Positions 46,642 to 57,583 are shown, numbered from the stretch's first letter. The stretch is 64,000 bases of DNA from Methylocystis rosea (GCF_003855495.1 NZ_CP034086.1:2455501-2519500), one strand, 5' to 3'. Made by a program: numbers and translations. The notes: generated by a model from the sequence alone, not told the origin.

Positions 46642-47058
46642 TCATTCGCCGATCAGATGCAGCGCGACCTCGCGCCGGTGCGGCCGCCGGCGGTGCTCGA
46701 AAAGAAAGACGCCCTGCCAAGTTCCAAGCGCCAGCGCGCCGCCAATGAGGGGAATGGAGAGCTGAGTCTGCGTGAGCGCGGCGCGGATATGCGCCGGCAT
46801 GTCGTCAGTGCCTTCCGTATCATGGGCGTAATCCGCGCCTTCGGGCGCGAGCCTTGCAAAGACGGCTTCGAGATCGCTCAGCACGGTGGGATCGGCGTTT
46901 TCCTGAATGAGCAGCGACGCGGAGGTGTGGCGACAGAACGCCGTCGCCAGCCCCTGCGTCATCCGCGCGCCGCGGGCAAAGTCGCGGACGGCCTCGGTAA
47001 ATTCGTAAAATCCGCGCCCGGTTGTGTCGATCCGCAGGATTCGGCTCGTTTGTCGCAT
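46642..47058 (-). CDS. YjbQ-family (UPF0047) protein
   Basis: A 138-residue protein with the family blocks GLATAFCRHTSASLLIQENADP, HDTEGTDDMPAHIRAAL and GTWQGVFLFEHRRRPHRREV. YjbQ proteins have weak thiamine phosphate synthase activity in vitro, and histidines in the first two blocks form the putative site. I chose ATG 47058; a frame to 47133 adds 25 residues outside the domain. It is divergent from the cNMP-binding gene. Confidence 0.88.
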   Translation of the reverse strand: MRQTSRILRIDTTGRGFYEFTEAVRDFARGARMTQGLATAFCRHTSASLLIQENADPTVLSDLEAVFARLAPEGADYAHDTEGTDDMPAHIRAALTQTQLSIPLIGGALALGTWQGVFLFEHRRRPHRREVALHLIGE

Positions 47059-47165
47059 GGAGCGAATGTGCGAAAGCGCATGGGAAAGTCCAGTCCCGCA
47101 GGCTTTTTGAACGCTTGTCTTGGTTACGCGCAAAGGTTAAGCGCGCCGTAAGGATGGAAGCTGCA

Positions 47166-47837
47166 ATGTCCGAACTGATCGATACGCTAATGAGCTGGGC
47201 CGCGTCGGATACGGGAAAGACCGTCGGCGGGGTGGCGCTGACGGCGCTCGCCTGGGCCGAAGCGTCCACGGTCGTCGGCGCCGCTTACATGAAGCGGATG
47301 ATCCCGCTGCGCATCACGGCGATGCTTGGCAATGTGCTCGGCGTGACCTTGGGGCTCATCATCGCCAGCCCGCCGACGATCGCCAAACATGCCATCAACC
47401 TGCCGCTCAATTTCACCCGCATGCGCGAAATGCGCAAGCTCATCGCCAGCGTGCGCGTAGCCAACGGCACCGACCTGAACATCGAATGGCTGAAGCCCTT
47501 CATGCATCCGCGCACGCTGCGACGCGGCGAAGCGGTCTTCATGAAGGGCGACGCAGCCGACGAGGCCTTTGTCGTCGTCGAAGGACAAGTCGAAATCGTC
47601 GAACGCGGCGCGCTTCTCTCGCCCGGCGCCATTTTCGGCGAGATGGCGCTATTTACGACCAACGGCAAACGCACCGCGACGGCGCGCTGCAAAAGCGACG
47701 TCAGTCTGCTCGTCATCACCTATGAGCAGTTCGAACAGCTCTATTTTCAAAACCCCGAATTCGGCCTTTATCTCGTGCGGCTGATCGTGCGCCGCTTTGA
47801 GATGAATCACCGCGGCGAGGAACTGGAGAGCGCGTGA
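47166..47837 (+). CDS. Membrane-anchored cyclic-nucleotide-binding-domain protein
   Basis: A 223-residue protein. Two hydrophobic stretches in the first 75 residues (GGVALTALAWAEASTVVGAA and ITAMLGNVLGVTLGLIIAS) suggest a membrane hairpin. The rest is a Crp-type cNMP-binding domain, with RGEAVFMKGDAADEAFVVVEG and the phosphate-binding cassette GAIFGEMALF followed by RTATARCKSD. There is no helix-turn-helix, so it is not a transcription factor. GGAAG lies five bases before ATG 47166. The receiver-cyclase at 5.1-6.8 kb could supply ligand, but no link is shown. Confidence 0.82.
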   Translation: MSELIDTLMSWAASDTGKTVGGVALTALAWAEASTVVGAAYMKRMIPLRITAMLGNVLGVTLGLIIASPPTIAKHAINLPLNFTRMREMRKLIASVRVANGTDLNIEWLKPFMHPRTLRRGEAVFMKGDAADEAFVVVEGQVEIVERGALLSPGAIFGEMALFTTNGKRTATARCKSDVSLLVITYEQFEQLYFQNPEFGLYLVRLIVRRFEMNHRGEELESA

Positions 47838-47870
47838 GGCGCGGCGGAGCGCGCGCGGCGTCTCTCCTGC

Positions 47871-47900
47871 GTGGATGGCCGGGACAAGCCCGGCCATGAC
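47871..47900. repeat. 30-base dispersed palindromic repeat, copy 1
   Basis: Begins GTGGATGGCC and ends GGCCATGAC, with a GGCCGGG/CCCGGCC stem. Related copies lie at 61677-61706 (inverted) and 61778-61807. This copy sits just after the cNMP-binding gene and could also act as a hairpin for transcript ends. Confidence 0.7.
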
Positions 47901-47946
47901 GAGCGGCTGACCGCGCGTCTTTCTTAGCGCTGCTCTTCGAGCACGA

Positions 47947-50625
47947 TCACGCTGTGCTCGACGCCTTTTCGCCGAGCGCCGCCTGAGCGGCGGCCAGCCG
48001 CGCGATCGGCACGCGGAACGGCGAACAGGACACATAGTCGAAGCCGATCTTGTCGAAGAAGGCGACGGAAACCGGATCGCCGCCATGCTCGCCGCAGACG
48101 CCGAGCGTAATCGTCGGGTTCGCGGCGCGGGCGCGTTTGCAGCCGATTTCTACAAGCTCGCCGACGCCTTCCTGATCGATCGTCACGAACGGGTCGGCCG
48201 GCAGCAGCCCCTTCTCGACATAGGCGTTGAGGAAGGAGCCCGAATCGTCGCGCGAAATGCCGAGCGTCGTTTGCGTCAGGTCGTTGGTGCCGAAGGAGAA
48301 GAAATCCGCCGACGGCGCGATGTCGCCGGCGCGCAGCGCCGCGCGCGGCAATTCGATCATGGTGCCGACGTGGTAATTCGGCCTGATCCCGGTCTCGCCC
48401 TCGACGAGCTTCGCCATTTCGGCGACGCGCGCCTTGACGAGATCGAGCTCCGCGCGTGTGAAAACGAGCGGCGCCATGATCTCGATGTCGACGGGTTCGC
48501 CCGTCGAAAGACTGGCTTCGATCGCCGCCTCAAAGATCGCGCGCGCCTGCATGTCGACGATCTCGGGGAAGATGACGGCGAGCCGCACGCCGCGAAAGCC
48601 GAGCATCGGATTGAACTCCGAAAGCTGCGCGGCGCGGCGGCGCAGCTTCACCGGATCGGCGCCCATCGCCCGCGCCACGGCGGCGATCTCGGCGTCCGAA
48701 TGCGGCAGGAATTCGTGCAGCGGCGGATCGAGCAGGCGGATCGTGACCGGCAGGCCCGACATGATCTCGAACAGCTGCTTGAAGTCCTCGCGCTGCATCG
48801 GCAGCAGTTTCGCCAGCGCGAGGCGGCGCCCTTCGGCGTCGTCGGCGAGAATCATCTCGCGCACCGCGACGATGCGCTCGCCTTCGAAAAACATGTGCTC
48901 GGTGCGCGCGAGGCCGATGCCCTCGGCGCCGAAACGACGGGCGGCGCGCGCGTCTGACGGCGTTTCGGCGTTGGCGCGGATTTTCAGCCGTCGCTTCTGG
49001 TCCGCCCAGGACATCAGCACGGCGAATTCGCCGGTGAGCTCCGGCCGCTGCATCTTCACCTCGCCGGCGATGACCTGCCCGGCCGACCCGTCGATGGTGA
49101 TGCGGTCGCCCTTGCCGAAACGCTTGCCGGCGACGGTAAAGCTCTGGTCCTCATAGTCGATGCGCAGCGCGCCGGCGCCGGTGACGCAGGGTTTGCCCAT
49201 GCCGCGCGCCACGACGGCGGCGTGCGAGGTCATGCCGCCGCGCGCGGTGAGAATGCCTTCCGCCCCATGCATGCCGGTGATGTCTTCAGGACTCGTCTCG
49301 ATGCGCACGAGGATGATCTTGCGTCCGTTCGAGGCGAGCTTCGCGGCTTCTTCCGGATCGAAGACGATTTCGCCGACAGCCGCGCCCGGCGAGGCGGGAA
49401 GACCCGTGGCGAGAATATTGCGCTTCGCCGCGGGATCGATCGTGGGATGCAGCAATTGTTCGAGCGACTGCGGCTCGACGCGCGTGATCGCCTCATCCTT
49501 GCCGATGAGGCCTTCGCGGGCCATGTCGACGGCGAGCTTGAGCGCCGCGCGCGCCGTGCGTTTGCCGGCGCGCGTCTGCAGCATCCATAATTTGCCGCGC
49601 TCGACCGTAAACTCCATGTCCTGCATGTCGCGGAAGTGGCGTTCGAGCTTGTCGGCGTAGCCCTTGAATTCGGCGAAGATCGCCGGCATCGCCGCTTCGA
49701 GCGAAATCTTCTCGAAGCCGGAGGCGTGGCTCGCGGACTGGGCGATCGGTTGCGGCGTGCGAATGCCGGCGACGACGTCTTCGCCCTGCGCATTGATCAG
49801 ATATTCGCCATAGAGCTCGCGCACGCCGGTCGAAGGGTTGCGCGTGAAGGCGACGCCGGTCGCCGATTGCGCGCCCATATTGCCAAACACCATCGCCTGA
49901 ATATTGACTGCGGTCCCCCAGCTTTCGGGGATGTTGTGCAGGCCGCGATAGACGATGGCGCGATTATTCATCCAGGATGAAAACACCGCCTTGATCGCGC
50001 CCCACAATTGCTCGCGGGGATCCTGTGGGAAGCTCTTGCCTGCGGCCTGTTCGACGATCGCCTTGTATTGCGCGGCGACCTTGCGCCAATCGTCGGCCGT
50101 CAGCTGCGTATCGAGCGCGAAACCCTTGCTCTCCTTGATTTGCTCCAGCGCCTCCTCGAACCGGTGATGTTCGACGCCGAGCACGACGCTAGAATACATT
50201 TCGATGAAGCGTCGGTAGCAGTCCCAGGCGAAGCGTTCGTCGCCGGAGTTGCGCGCGATCGCTTCCACGGTCTCGTCGTTGAGACCGAGATTGAGCACCG
50301 TGTCCATCATCCCGGGCATTGAGGCGCGGCCGCCCGAACGCACCGAGACGAGCAGCGGCTGCTGCGGGTCTTCGAAGGCGTGCCCGGCGACGCGGCCGAT
50401 GTCGGCAAGCGCGGCGTCGACCTGCCCGGCGAGATCGGCGGGAAAGGTCTTGCCGTTGGCGTAAAAATAGGCGCAGACCTCGGTGGTGATGGTGAAGCCG
50501 GGCGGCACCGGCAGTCCGAGCGCCGCCATTTCGGCGAGATTGGCTCCCTTGCCGCCCAAAAGCTCTTTCATCGACGCCGATCCTTCGGACCGACCGGCGC
50601 TGAAACTATACACCCACTTGGTCAT
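47947..50625 (-). CDS. ppdK: Pyruvate, phosphate dikinase
   Basis: An 892-residue enzyme interconverting pyruvate, ATP and phosphate with PEP, AMP and pyrophosphate. The ATP-grasp domain opens with LLGGKGANLAEMAALGLPVPPGF. The phosphohistidine is in GGMTSHAAVVARGMG, and the C-terminal TIM barrel has FFSFGTNDLTQTTLG and LGVCGEHGGDP with the catalytic Cys. ATG 50625 is chosen from the family start (MTKWVYSF); the frame stays open to 50787. In C1-assimilating or gluconeogenic bacteria it supplies PEP. Divergent from the DUF1192 gene. Confidence 0.96.
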   Translation of the reverse strand: MTKWVYSFSAGRSEGSASMKELLGGKGANLAEMAALGLPVPPGFTITTEVCAYFYANGKTFPADLAGQVDAALADIGRVAGHAFEDPQQPLLVSVRSGGRASMPGMMDTVLNLGLNDETVEAIARNSGDERFAWDCYRRFIEMYSSVVLGVEHHRFEEALEQIKESKGFALDTQLTADDWRKVAAQYKAIVEQAAGKSFPQDPREQLWGAIKAVFSSWMNNRAIVYRGLHNIPESWGTAVNIQAMVFGNMGAQSATGVAFTRNPSTGVRELYGEYLINAQGEDVVAGIRTPQPIAQSASHASGFEKISLEAAMPAIFAEFKGYADKLERHFRDMQDMEFTVERGKLWMLQTRAGKRTARAALKLAVDMAREGLIGKDEAITRVEPQSLEQLLHPTIDPAAKRNILATGLPASPGAAVGEIVFDPEEAAKLASNGRKIILVRIETSPEDITGMHGAEGILTARGGMTSHAAVVARGMGKPCVTGAGALRIDYEDQSFTVAGKRFGKGDRITIDGSAGQVIAGEVKMQRPELTGEFAVLMSWADQKRRLKIRANAETPSDARAARRFGAEGIGLARTEHMFFEGERIVAVREMILADDAEGRRLALAKLLPMQREDFKQLFEIMSGLPVTIRLLDPPLHEFLPHSDAEIAAVARAMGADPVKLRRRAAQLSEFNPMLGFRGVRLAVIFPEIVDMQARAIFEAAIEASLSTGEPVDIEIMAPLVFTRAELDLVKARVAEMAKLVEGETGIRPNYHVGTMIELPRAALRAGDIAPSADFFSFGTNDLTQTTLGISRDDSGSFLNAYVEKGLLPADPFVTIDQEGVGELVEIGCKRARAANPTITLGVCGEHGGDPVSVAFFDKIGFDYVSCSPFRVPIARLAAAQAALGEKASSTA

Positions 50626-50846
50626 ACCTATTTCGTCCGGCGAGAGAGGCGGGCGCGGGACGCGCCGCGCCTGGGCGGTCTTGGCGCTTCCGGCCGCGCC
50701 TGGGCGGCCGCCGACGCCCCGCCTGCGCGGATCATCAAGCGCGCCGGAAGTTACGCTCAAATGACGCGCGTCCACAAGTTGGCGCATGACTCCTTGAGCG
50801 CTATTTTGGCCAGCGAGTGAAGAAATCCAGCCGAGGTCGCGCGGTG

Positions 50847-51035
50847 ATGAAAAGCGAACAGGATGACGCGCCGCGTCCCGCGGCTTTCGAGATCGGCCAG
50901 CCGCTCGATCTTCTGTCCGTCGCCGAACTCGACGAGCGCATCGAAAGACTACGGCAGGAGATCGCCCGGCTCGAGGCCAAGCGCGCGGCCAAACAAGCGG
51001 CGAGCGCGGCGGCGGAAGCGTTCTTCAGGAAATAG
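50847..51035 (+). CDS. DUF1192 family small protein
   Basis: A 62-residue protein with the family phrase PLDLLSVAELDERIERLRQEIARLEAK in overlapping pieces: a short extended start and a coiled coil of about 30 residues, then an alanine/lysine tail. It is restricted to alphaproteobacteria. ATG 50847 has GAGG about 11 bases upstream; a GTG at 50817 is possible. Function unknown. Confidence 0.8.
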   Translation: MKSEQDDAPRPAAFEIGQPLDLLSVAELDERIERLRQEIARLEAKRAAKQAASAAAEAFFRK

Positions 51036-51072
51036 CCTCTTGCCGGCGCAGAGGCGATCGGGTGAAGGGCGT

Positions 51073-51117
51073 CCTCATCCTGAGGAGCGTGCGCCGCATG
51101 CGTCTCGAAGGACGAGG
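51073..51117. repeat. Rhizobiales-type dispersed inverted repeat
   Basis: The ends CCTCATCCTGAGGAGC and GTCTCGAAGGACGAGG are imperfect inverted complements around a short GC-rich centre. Sequences of this form recur in intergenic regions of many Rhizobiales genomes. Only one copy was noticed here, between the DUF1192 and aspS genes, a 226-base gap with no other feature. Confidence 0.65.
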
Positions 51118-51261
51118 AAGCCCGTTTTCGCGCATTTTTACTCACCCGATTGCCCCGCTTGCCGAAGGGGCTCGGCTTGACAGCCGACGACGGCCCATGC
51201 CCTTTCTGCGCGCGAAAACGCCCGATCGTTCCCGAACCCCGTTCTTTTACACCTCCACCCC

Positions 51262-53055
<1,794 letters not shown>

Positions 53056-53092
53056 CGACAGTCGCCAAGGCGCGCGTTGCGGAGTTGAAGAC

Positions 53093-54577
53093 TTGTACAG
53101 CGCGCGGCAAAAAGAAATTCTCGCGGCGATCGCGCAAGGACTGAACCTCCCTCAACATGCGTCGCCTGTTCACGTCGATCAGACGCCTGGCTATGTCGAC
53201 TCGCCCATCGAGGTCCATGACTTCGCCGTCGCGCTGATGGGCGCGATCGGCGCAACAATCGCCTCGATCGGCGAAAGTCGCGGCCTCGGCGCGCAGCAGG
53301 TGCGAATCGACCGGCGGCACGCCGGCCTGCTGTTCAACGAGATCGCTTATTTCTTTCAAAGCGGCTGGCAATTCGACATCAGCGCCGTCCATACGGCGGT
53401 GAATAATTTCTACCGCACCCGCGACGGGCGACACATTTTCTTCAACGGCGCCTACCAGCATCTGCGCGACGGCATATTGCGCTATCTCGACTGTCCGAAC
53501 GCGCGTGAAGCCATCGCCAAAAGCGTTGCGCGCTTTGACGCGCAGACGCTCGAGGACGAACTTTCGGCGCTCGGCCTCTGCGCGGCGATCCTGCGAAGCC
53601 CCGAGGAGTGGCGCGCGCATCCGCAGGGTCGCGCGATCGGCGATACGCCGCCGATCGAGCTTATACGGCAGGGCGACGCGGCGCCCGTTCCTTTCACGCC
53701 TGCCGCCGCGCGGCCGCTCGAGCGGCTCCGTGTTCTCGATTTCACGCATGTCGTCGCCGGGCCGACGATCGGCAAACTGCTGGCGGAGCATGGCGCCGAC
53801 GTCATTCACTGTCGTAACCCCTATCTCGACCATATTCTCGGCTTCGACATCGACACGTCCTTCGGCAAGAAGACCGCCTATATCGACCTGCACGCCGACG
53901 CCGATCGCGCCCGCGCGCTCGATCTCGTTCGCGACTGCGACGTTTTCGTGCAGGGATTTCGCTGGGGATCGCTGGCCGAGCGAGGATTCGGGCCGCAGGA
54001 GCTGTGGCGGATCAACCCGCGGCTGATCTACGTCGAGGTCAACGCCTACGGTTTTCAGGGTCCCTGGGCCGAGCGGCGCGGCTGGGAGCAGCTCGCTCAG
54101 GCGGCGACCGGCCTCGCCGCCATGCACAGCGCTGAACTTGGCGAGCCGGCGCTCATTCCCGCCTATTTCAATGATTACGGTTCAGGCTGCCTCGGCGCGC
54201 TCGGCGTTCTTTCCGCTCTACTGCGCCGCGCAGAGGCAGGCGGCCGCTGGATCGTCCGTGTGTCGCTTGCGGGGACGGCCATGCTCGGCCTGCGTTTCGC
54301 CGCCAACGCGCAAGCGCCAATTCCCATCAGCCAGGACGATCTCAATCACTATCTGGTCGATCAGGACTCCCCGCTCGGTCTGTTGACGCGGGTTGCGCCG
54401 GCGATTCAGCTGGAGAAAACCCCACCCTATGTGGATCGCGCCGGAAGCTTTCCGGGCTCCTCGACGCTCGACATCGGGTGGGGGCCTGATCCTTTCGCGC
54501 CACACGCGCCGCCGCACCGGCCAACCTCGATCTTCCGGCGCGGCGTCGCGCACATGCGCGGACGGCAAATCCTATGA
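53093..54577 (+). CDS. Family III CoA-transferase (CaiB/BaiF-like)
   Basis: A 494-residue protein. The fold signature LRVLDFTHVVAGPTIGKLLAEHGADVI lies, unusually, around residue 205, not at the N terminus; the preceding 200 residues form a first CaiB-like domain (DQTPGYVDSPIEVHDFAVAL). The likely catalytic Asp region is IPAYFNDYGSGCLGALGVL. This arrangement is seen in a subgroup of family III CoA-transferases with no assigned substrate. The start appears to be TTG 53093, with GGAG eight bases before it. It follows aspS by 37 bases and may be co-transcribed. Confidence 0.82.
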   Translation: MYSARQKEILAAIAQGLNLPQHASPVHVDQTPGYVDSPIEVHDFAVALMGAIGATIASIGESRGLGAQQVRIDRRHAGLLFNEIAYFFQSGWQFDISAVHTAVNNFYRTRDGRHIFFNGAYQHLRDGILRYLDCPNAREAIAKSVARFDAQTLEDELSALGLCAAILRSPEEWRAHPQGRAIGDTPPIELIRQGDAAPVPFTPAAARPLERLRVLDFTHVVAGPTIGKLLAEHGADVIHCRNPYLDHILGFDIDTSFGKKTAYIDLHADADRARALDLVRDCDVFVQGFRWGSLAERGFGPQELWRINPRLIYVEVNAYGFQGPWAERRGWEQLAQAATGLAAMHSAELGEPALIPAYFNDYGSGCLGALGVLSALLRRAEAGGRWIVRVSLAGTAMLGLRFAANAQAPIPISQDDLNHYLVDQDSPLGLLTRVAPAIQLEKTPPYVDRAGSFPGSSTLDIGWGPDPFAPHAPPHRPTSIFRRGVAHMRGRQIL

Positions 54578-54593
54578 ACGCCCGAGAGGCGCG

Positions 54594-54935
54594 TTAATAG
54601 GTGTCGCGCCTGTTGTCGCGGGTGTTATCGCGCTTGTTGTACCGCCCGCTGCCATAATATTCGCGACGGCCATTGTTGTCTTCGAGCTCCTTGCTGGTCA
54701 TCTTGAAATTGCGATCGAACTTGAGCTCGTAGCGCCTGCCGTCCTGACATTTCGCGTTCTCGACTTCGAATTTCCCGTCGTCAAATTCCATCTTGCCGCC
54801 GGAACACTGCGCGTCCTTCATCGCTGAACGGATGCTGGATTTCTCTTCGCGGGTGAGCCGACGGTCGGCCTGGGCCGGCGTCGCCGCCATGCCGACGAGC
54901 CCGAGAAGCGCGATGCAAGTCACCAGAGTACGCAT
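54594..54935 (-). CDS. Small periplasmic PepSY-like protein
   Basis: A 113-residue exported protein with signal peptide MRTLVTCIALLGLVGMAATP and cleavage near AQA. The mature domain (LTREEKSSIRSAMKDAQCSGG to GRRYELKFDRNFKMTSKE) resembles PepSY-like small periplasmic proteins; two cysteines probably form a disulfide. The tail is rich in Asn, Arg and Tyr. AAGGG lies seven bases before ATG 54935. Function unknown. Confidence 0.7.
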   Translation of the reverse strand: MRTLVTCIALLGLVGMAATPAQADRRLTREEKSSIRSAMKDAQCSGGKMEFDDGKFEVENAKCQDGRRYELKFDRNFKMTSKELEDNNGRREYYGSGRYNKRDNTRDNRRDTY

Positions 54936-55173
54936 GTTGGAACCCTTTCTCTTGCAGCCGGAACGAAGCCGCGGCTGCGCCATGCCGCCCAAAAGGCCGG
55001 CGATCTGCGGCCATATGAGGCGTCAGCCGCTATCGGAAAGGGGTCGGACTGAATGTTTCGGCCCTCCGCCTTGCCTCCCGTGGCGCGGTCCCCTATAAGC
55101 GCCGCGGCGCCTGCGTTTCCGACACCCCTGGAGGCGAAGCAGCGCCTTTTCTTTTGATTTAAAGGACACCGAC

Positions 55174-55815
55174 ATGGCCGAGACCAAAAAGCTCGCGGCC
55201 ACGGTGCGCAGCGGGACAGGCAAGGGGGCCGCCCGCAGCGTTCGCCGTGAGGGCCGTATACCAGCAGTGCTCTATGGCGGCGGCGAAGCGCCGCAGCCGC
55301 TCTCGCTTGAGAAGAAGAGCCTCTCTCAGCTGATTTTCGCTGGGCACTTCCTTACGACGATCTTCGAGCTCGACATCGACGGCAAGAAAGAGCGCGCCAT
55401 CCCGCGCGACTATCAGCTTGACGTCATCAAAGATACGCCGATGCACGTCGATTTCCTGCGCCTGAAGCCGGGTTCGCGGCTGCGCGTGCAAGTGCCGGTG
55501 CATTTCATCAACCAGGAAGCGGCGCCTGGCATCAAGCGCGGCGGCGCGCTCAACATCGTCTATCACACGGTGGAGATGTGGGTGCCGGCGGACAATATTC
55601 CGGAGGCCATCACCGCCGACCTGACGGGCATGGACTTCAACGATTCGCTGCATATTTCGGCGATTCCTCTGCCGGAGGGCTGCAAGCCCACGAACCCCGA
55701 CAAGAACTTCACCGTCGCGAGCCTAACGCCGCCGGCGGGCGGCGGCGCCGAGGAGGCGCCGGCTGCGGCGGCTGCGCCTGCGGCCGCTCCCGCCAAGGAA
55801 GAAAAGAAGAAGTAA
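55174..55815 (+). CDS. rplY: Ribosomal protein bL25, TL5/CTC long form
   Basis: A 213-residue 5S rRNA-binding protein. The N-terminal L25 domain (residues 1-90, [20 protein letters not shown]) is followed by the CTC-type beta domain ([19 protein letters not shown]) and an alanine/glutamate/lysine tail. Length agrees with the long form used by most bacteria other than enterics. AAAGGA precedes the ATG, and a strong terminator follows. Adjacent pth is the common bacterial order. Confidence 0.95.
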   Translation: MAETKKLAATVRSGTGKGAARSVRREGRIPAVLYGGGEAPQPLSLEKKSLSQLIFAGHFLTTIFELDIDGKKERAIPRDYQLDVIKDTPMHVDFLRLKPGSRLRVQVPVHFINQEAAPGIKRGGALNIVYHTVEMWVPADNIPEAITADLTGMDFNDSLHISAIPLPEGCKPTNPDKNFTVASLTPPAGGGAEEAPAAAAAPAAAPAKEEKKK

Positions 55816-55837
55816 GCGCTGCGAAGCTTACCGTGAT

Positions 55838-55864
55838 AATGGCCGGGTTCGCCCGGCCATTTTT
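55838..55864 (+). terminator. Rho-independent terminator after rplY
   Basis: AATGGCCGGG (55838-55847) pairs with CCCGGCCATT (55852-55861) around a TTCG tetraloop, followed by TTT. The stem is perfect. It lies between rplY and pth, so pth transcription probably needs read-through or its own start. Confidence 0.85.
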
Positions 55865-55879
55865 ATGTCAGAGGCTCAC

Positions 55880-56485
55880 ATGCTGCTCCTTGTCGGACTG
55901 GGCAATCCCGGACGCGCCTACGCCAAGAACCGGCACAATATCGGCTTTATGGCGCTCGAAGCGATCGCCAAGCGACACGGCTTTTCACCAGCGCGGGCGC
56001 GCTTCCAAGGCCTCGTCAGCGAAGGGGCGATCGGCGGCGAAAAGGTCATGCTGCTGCAGCCGCAGACCTATATGAACGAGAGCGGCCGTTCTGTCGGCGA
56101 AGCCGCGCGTTTTCACAAGATCGGCCTCGATGAGATCGTGGTTCTTCACGACGAACTCGATCTCGCGCCGGCCAAATGCCGGATCAAGACAGGCGGCGGC
56201 GTCGCAGGCCATAACGGGCTGCGCTCGATCACCGCGCATATCGGCAACGACTATAGGCGGCTGCGGCTCGGCATCGGCCACCCCGGCGATAAGGCGCTGG
56301 TCCACGCTTATGTGCTCAGCGATTTCGCCAAAAGCGAGGAGCCCTGGGTGGCTGCGCTCTGCGAGGCGATCGCCGAAAACGCCGGACTGCTCGTCAAGGG
56401 CGACGACGCCGGACTGCAGAACCGGCTGCACCTCGCCATGGACGCGAAGGGCTTTGGCGCGGTGAAGCGCGTCGGCGCGCAATAG
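55880..56485 (+). CDS. pth: Peptidyl-tRNA hydrolase
   Basis: A 201-residue enzyme that recycles peptidyl-tRNA released from stalled ribosomes. Family motifs are [23 protein letters not shown] with the catalytic His, [12 protein letters not shown] with the substrate Asn, and [20 protein letters not shown] with the Asp. ATG 55880 matches the family start and has AGAGG five bases upstream; ATG 55865 sits against the terminator and would add five residues. The next locus is ssrA, another ribosome-rescue gene. Confidence 0.94.
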   Translation: MLLLVGLGNPGRAYAKNRHNIGFMALEAIAKRHGFSPARARFQGLVSEGAIGGEKVMLLQPQTYMNESGRSVGEAARFHKIGLDEIVVLHDELDLAPAKCRIKTGGGVAGHNGLRSITAHIGNDYRRLRLGIGHPGDKALVHAYVLSDFAKSEEPWVAALCEAIAENAGLLVKGDDAGLQNRLHLAMDAKGFGAVKRVGAQ

Positions 56486-56540
56486 GTTCAGGCGCCGCCC
56501 GCTTCGACATAAGCGCTGAAGACGCAGACGGTGGGGGACT

Positions 56541-56568
56541 TTCACAAAATCCCGCAAGCGCCTATATT
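56541..56568 (+). promoter_or_regulatory. Predicted sigma-70 promoter of ssrA
   Basis: TTCACA at 56541-56546 and TATATT at 56563-56568 are separated by 16 bases. The -10 lies in the loop of a perfect ten-base inverted repeat, CGCAAGCGCC (56553-56562) and GGCGCTTGCG (56578-56587). Transcription would start near 56575, just before the acceptor piece of tmRNA. Confidence 0.55.
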
Positions 56569-56574
56569 CACTTT

Positions 56575-56880
56575 GCCGGCGCTTGCGTCGGCTATGGCGA
56601 TAAACGGACACCGTAATAAACCATTCGGACCCGGGGGCGGTACCCGGCGCCTCCACCAAAGCCCGTCCGGGCGGCGGGTTTCGGCGGGGGCGAAATAGGA
56701 TTGACGAGGGTGTAAAGGGTGATTTTTTGCTCGGCATGATACCGCCGTTATCGGGTCAAACTTATAGTTGCCAACGACAACTATGCTCCGGTGGCCGTCG
56801 CCGCGTAATGCGGCGCCCAAACTGGGAATTAAGCCCTAGGGGTTAGCACTTCTAGGCGGGGTCAGGAGGCGCCTGGCAAC
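56575..56880 (+). ncRNA. ssrA: Transfer-messenger RNA, circularly permuted two-piece form
   Basis: Rescues stalled ribosomes by adding a degradation tag. The order is permuted, as in alphaproteobacteria: the acceptor piece comes first and ends in CGCCTCC-ACCA (CCA at 56656-56658). A spacer of about 27 bases follows, then the coding piece starts GGGGGCG at 56686. GGGGGCG pairs with CGCCTCC to give the acceptor stem, with a G3-U70 pair as required for alanine charging. The tag frame at 56770-56808 reads ANDNYAPVAVAA and stops with TAA, the hydrophobic end expected for ClpXP recognition. The 5' boundary rests on the predicted promoter; the 3' boundary is approximate. Confidence 0.92.
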
Positions 56881-56992
56881 AGAAGCCTCCACTTCAATTT
56901 CTCGCGCCGCGCCGCCGTGATGCAAGCGCGGCAGGCATGGCGGTCGGAAGCGGTAGCCGGTCGACATACAGATGGCAGTCTGGCGCGACGCA

Positions 56993-57583
56993 ATGGCTAA
57001 AGACATTATTCGCTACGATCTTCTCGTTCAGGACGCCATGCGCGGCGTCATGCGCAAAGTGCTGGGCGACGTCGCCGAGAATGGCTATCTGCCCGGCGAC
57101 CATCACTTCACCATCAGCTTCCGCACCGACGCGCCGGGCGTTACGATGTCGCGCCGCCTCGCCGAGCAATGGCCGAGCGAGCTGACGATCATCCTGCAGC
57201 ATCAATATTCGGATCTTGAAGTCGACGAAGAAGGTTTCGGCGTCACCCTATCGTTCCGCTCGGTCGCCGAGCATCTCTACGTGCCGTTCTCGGCCGTCAC
57301 CGGCTTTTTCGATCCTGCCGTCGAATTCGGCCTGCGGTTTGAGAGCGCCGATGACGCGCTTGAGGACAGCGACGACGAGGACGCGCCTTCCGCCGGACCA
57401 AGCCTTGTCGTGAAAACGCCGGAGCCGGTGAAGGAGTTCAAGCCGGCCAAGGTCGATCCCGCCAAAGCGGAGCCGAACAAGACGCCGAGCGCCGACAGGC
57501 AAAGAAAACTTAAGCCTGTCGAAGCCAAGGAAGACGCCGACGAGAAGGTCGTCTCGATCGACGCCTTCCGCAAAAAGCCCTGA
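56993..57583 (+). CDS. sspB: ClpXP adaptor SspB, alphaproteobacterial type
   Basis: A 196-residue protein of the SspB family, which tethers ssrA-tagged proteins to ClpXP. The tag-binding domain (about residues 1-115) has the opening YDLLVQDAMRGVMRKVL and the core LTIILQHQYSDLEVDEEGFGVT, as in Caulobacter SspB-alpha. A long acidic and Pro/Lys-rich linker follows, ending in a short conserved tail (DEKVVSIDAFRKKP), the expected ClpX-docking peptide. ATG 56993 or ATG 56972 could be the start. It lies directly downstream of ssrA, so tag and adaptor are neighbours. Confidence 0.93.
   Translation: MAKDIIRYDLLVQDAMRGVMRKVLGDVAENGYLPGDHHFTISFRTDAPGVTMSRRLAEQWPSELTIILQHQYSDLEVDEEGFGVTLSFRSVAEHLYVPFSAVTGFFDPAVEFGLRFESADDALEDSDDEDAPSAGPSLVVKTPEPVKEFKPAKVDPAKAEPNKTPSADRQRKLKPVEAKEDADEKVVSIDAFRKKP

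Noticed and set aside
56542..56820. 92-residue reverse frame between pth and sspB
   Set aside because: It is the antisense of the tmRNA gene, which has a verified tag frame and acceptor stem.
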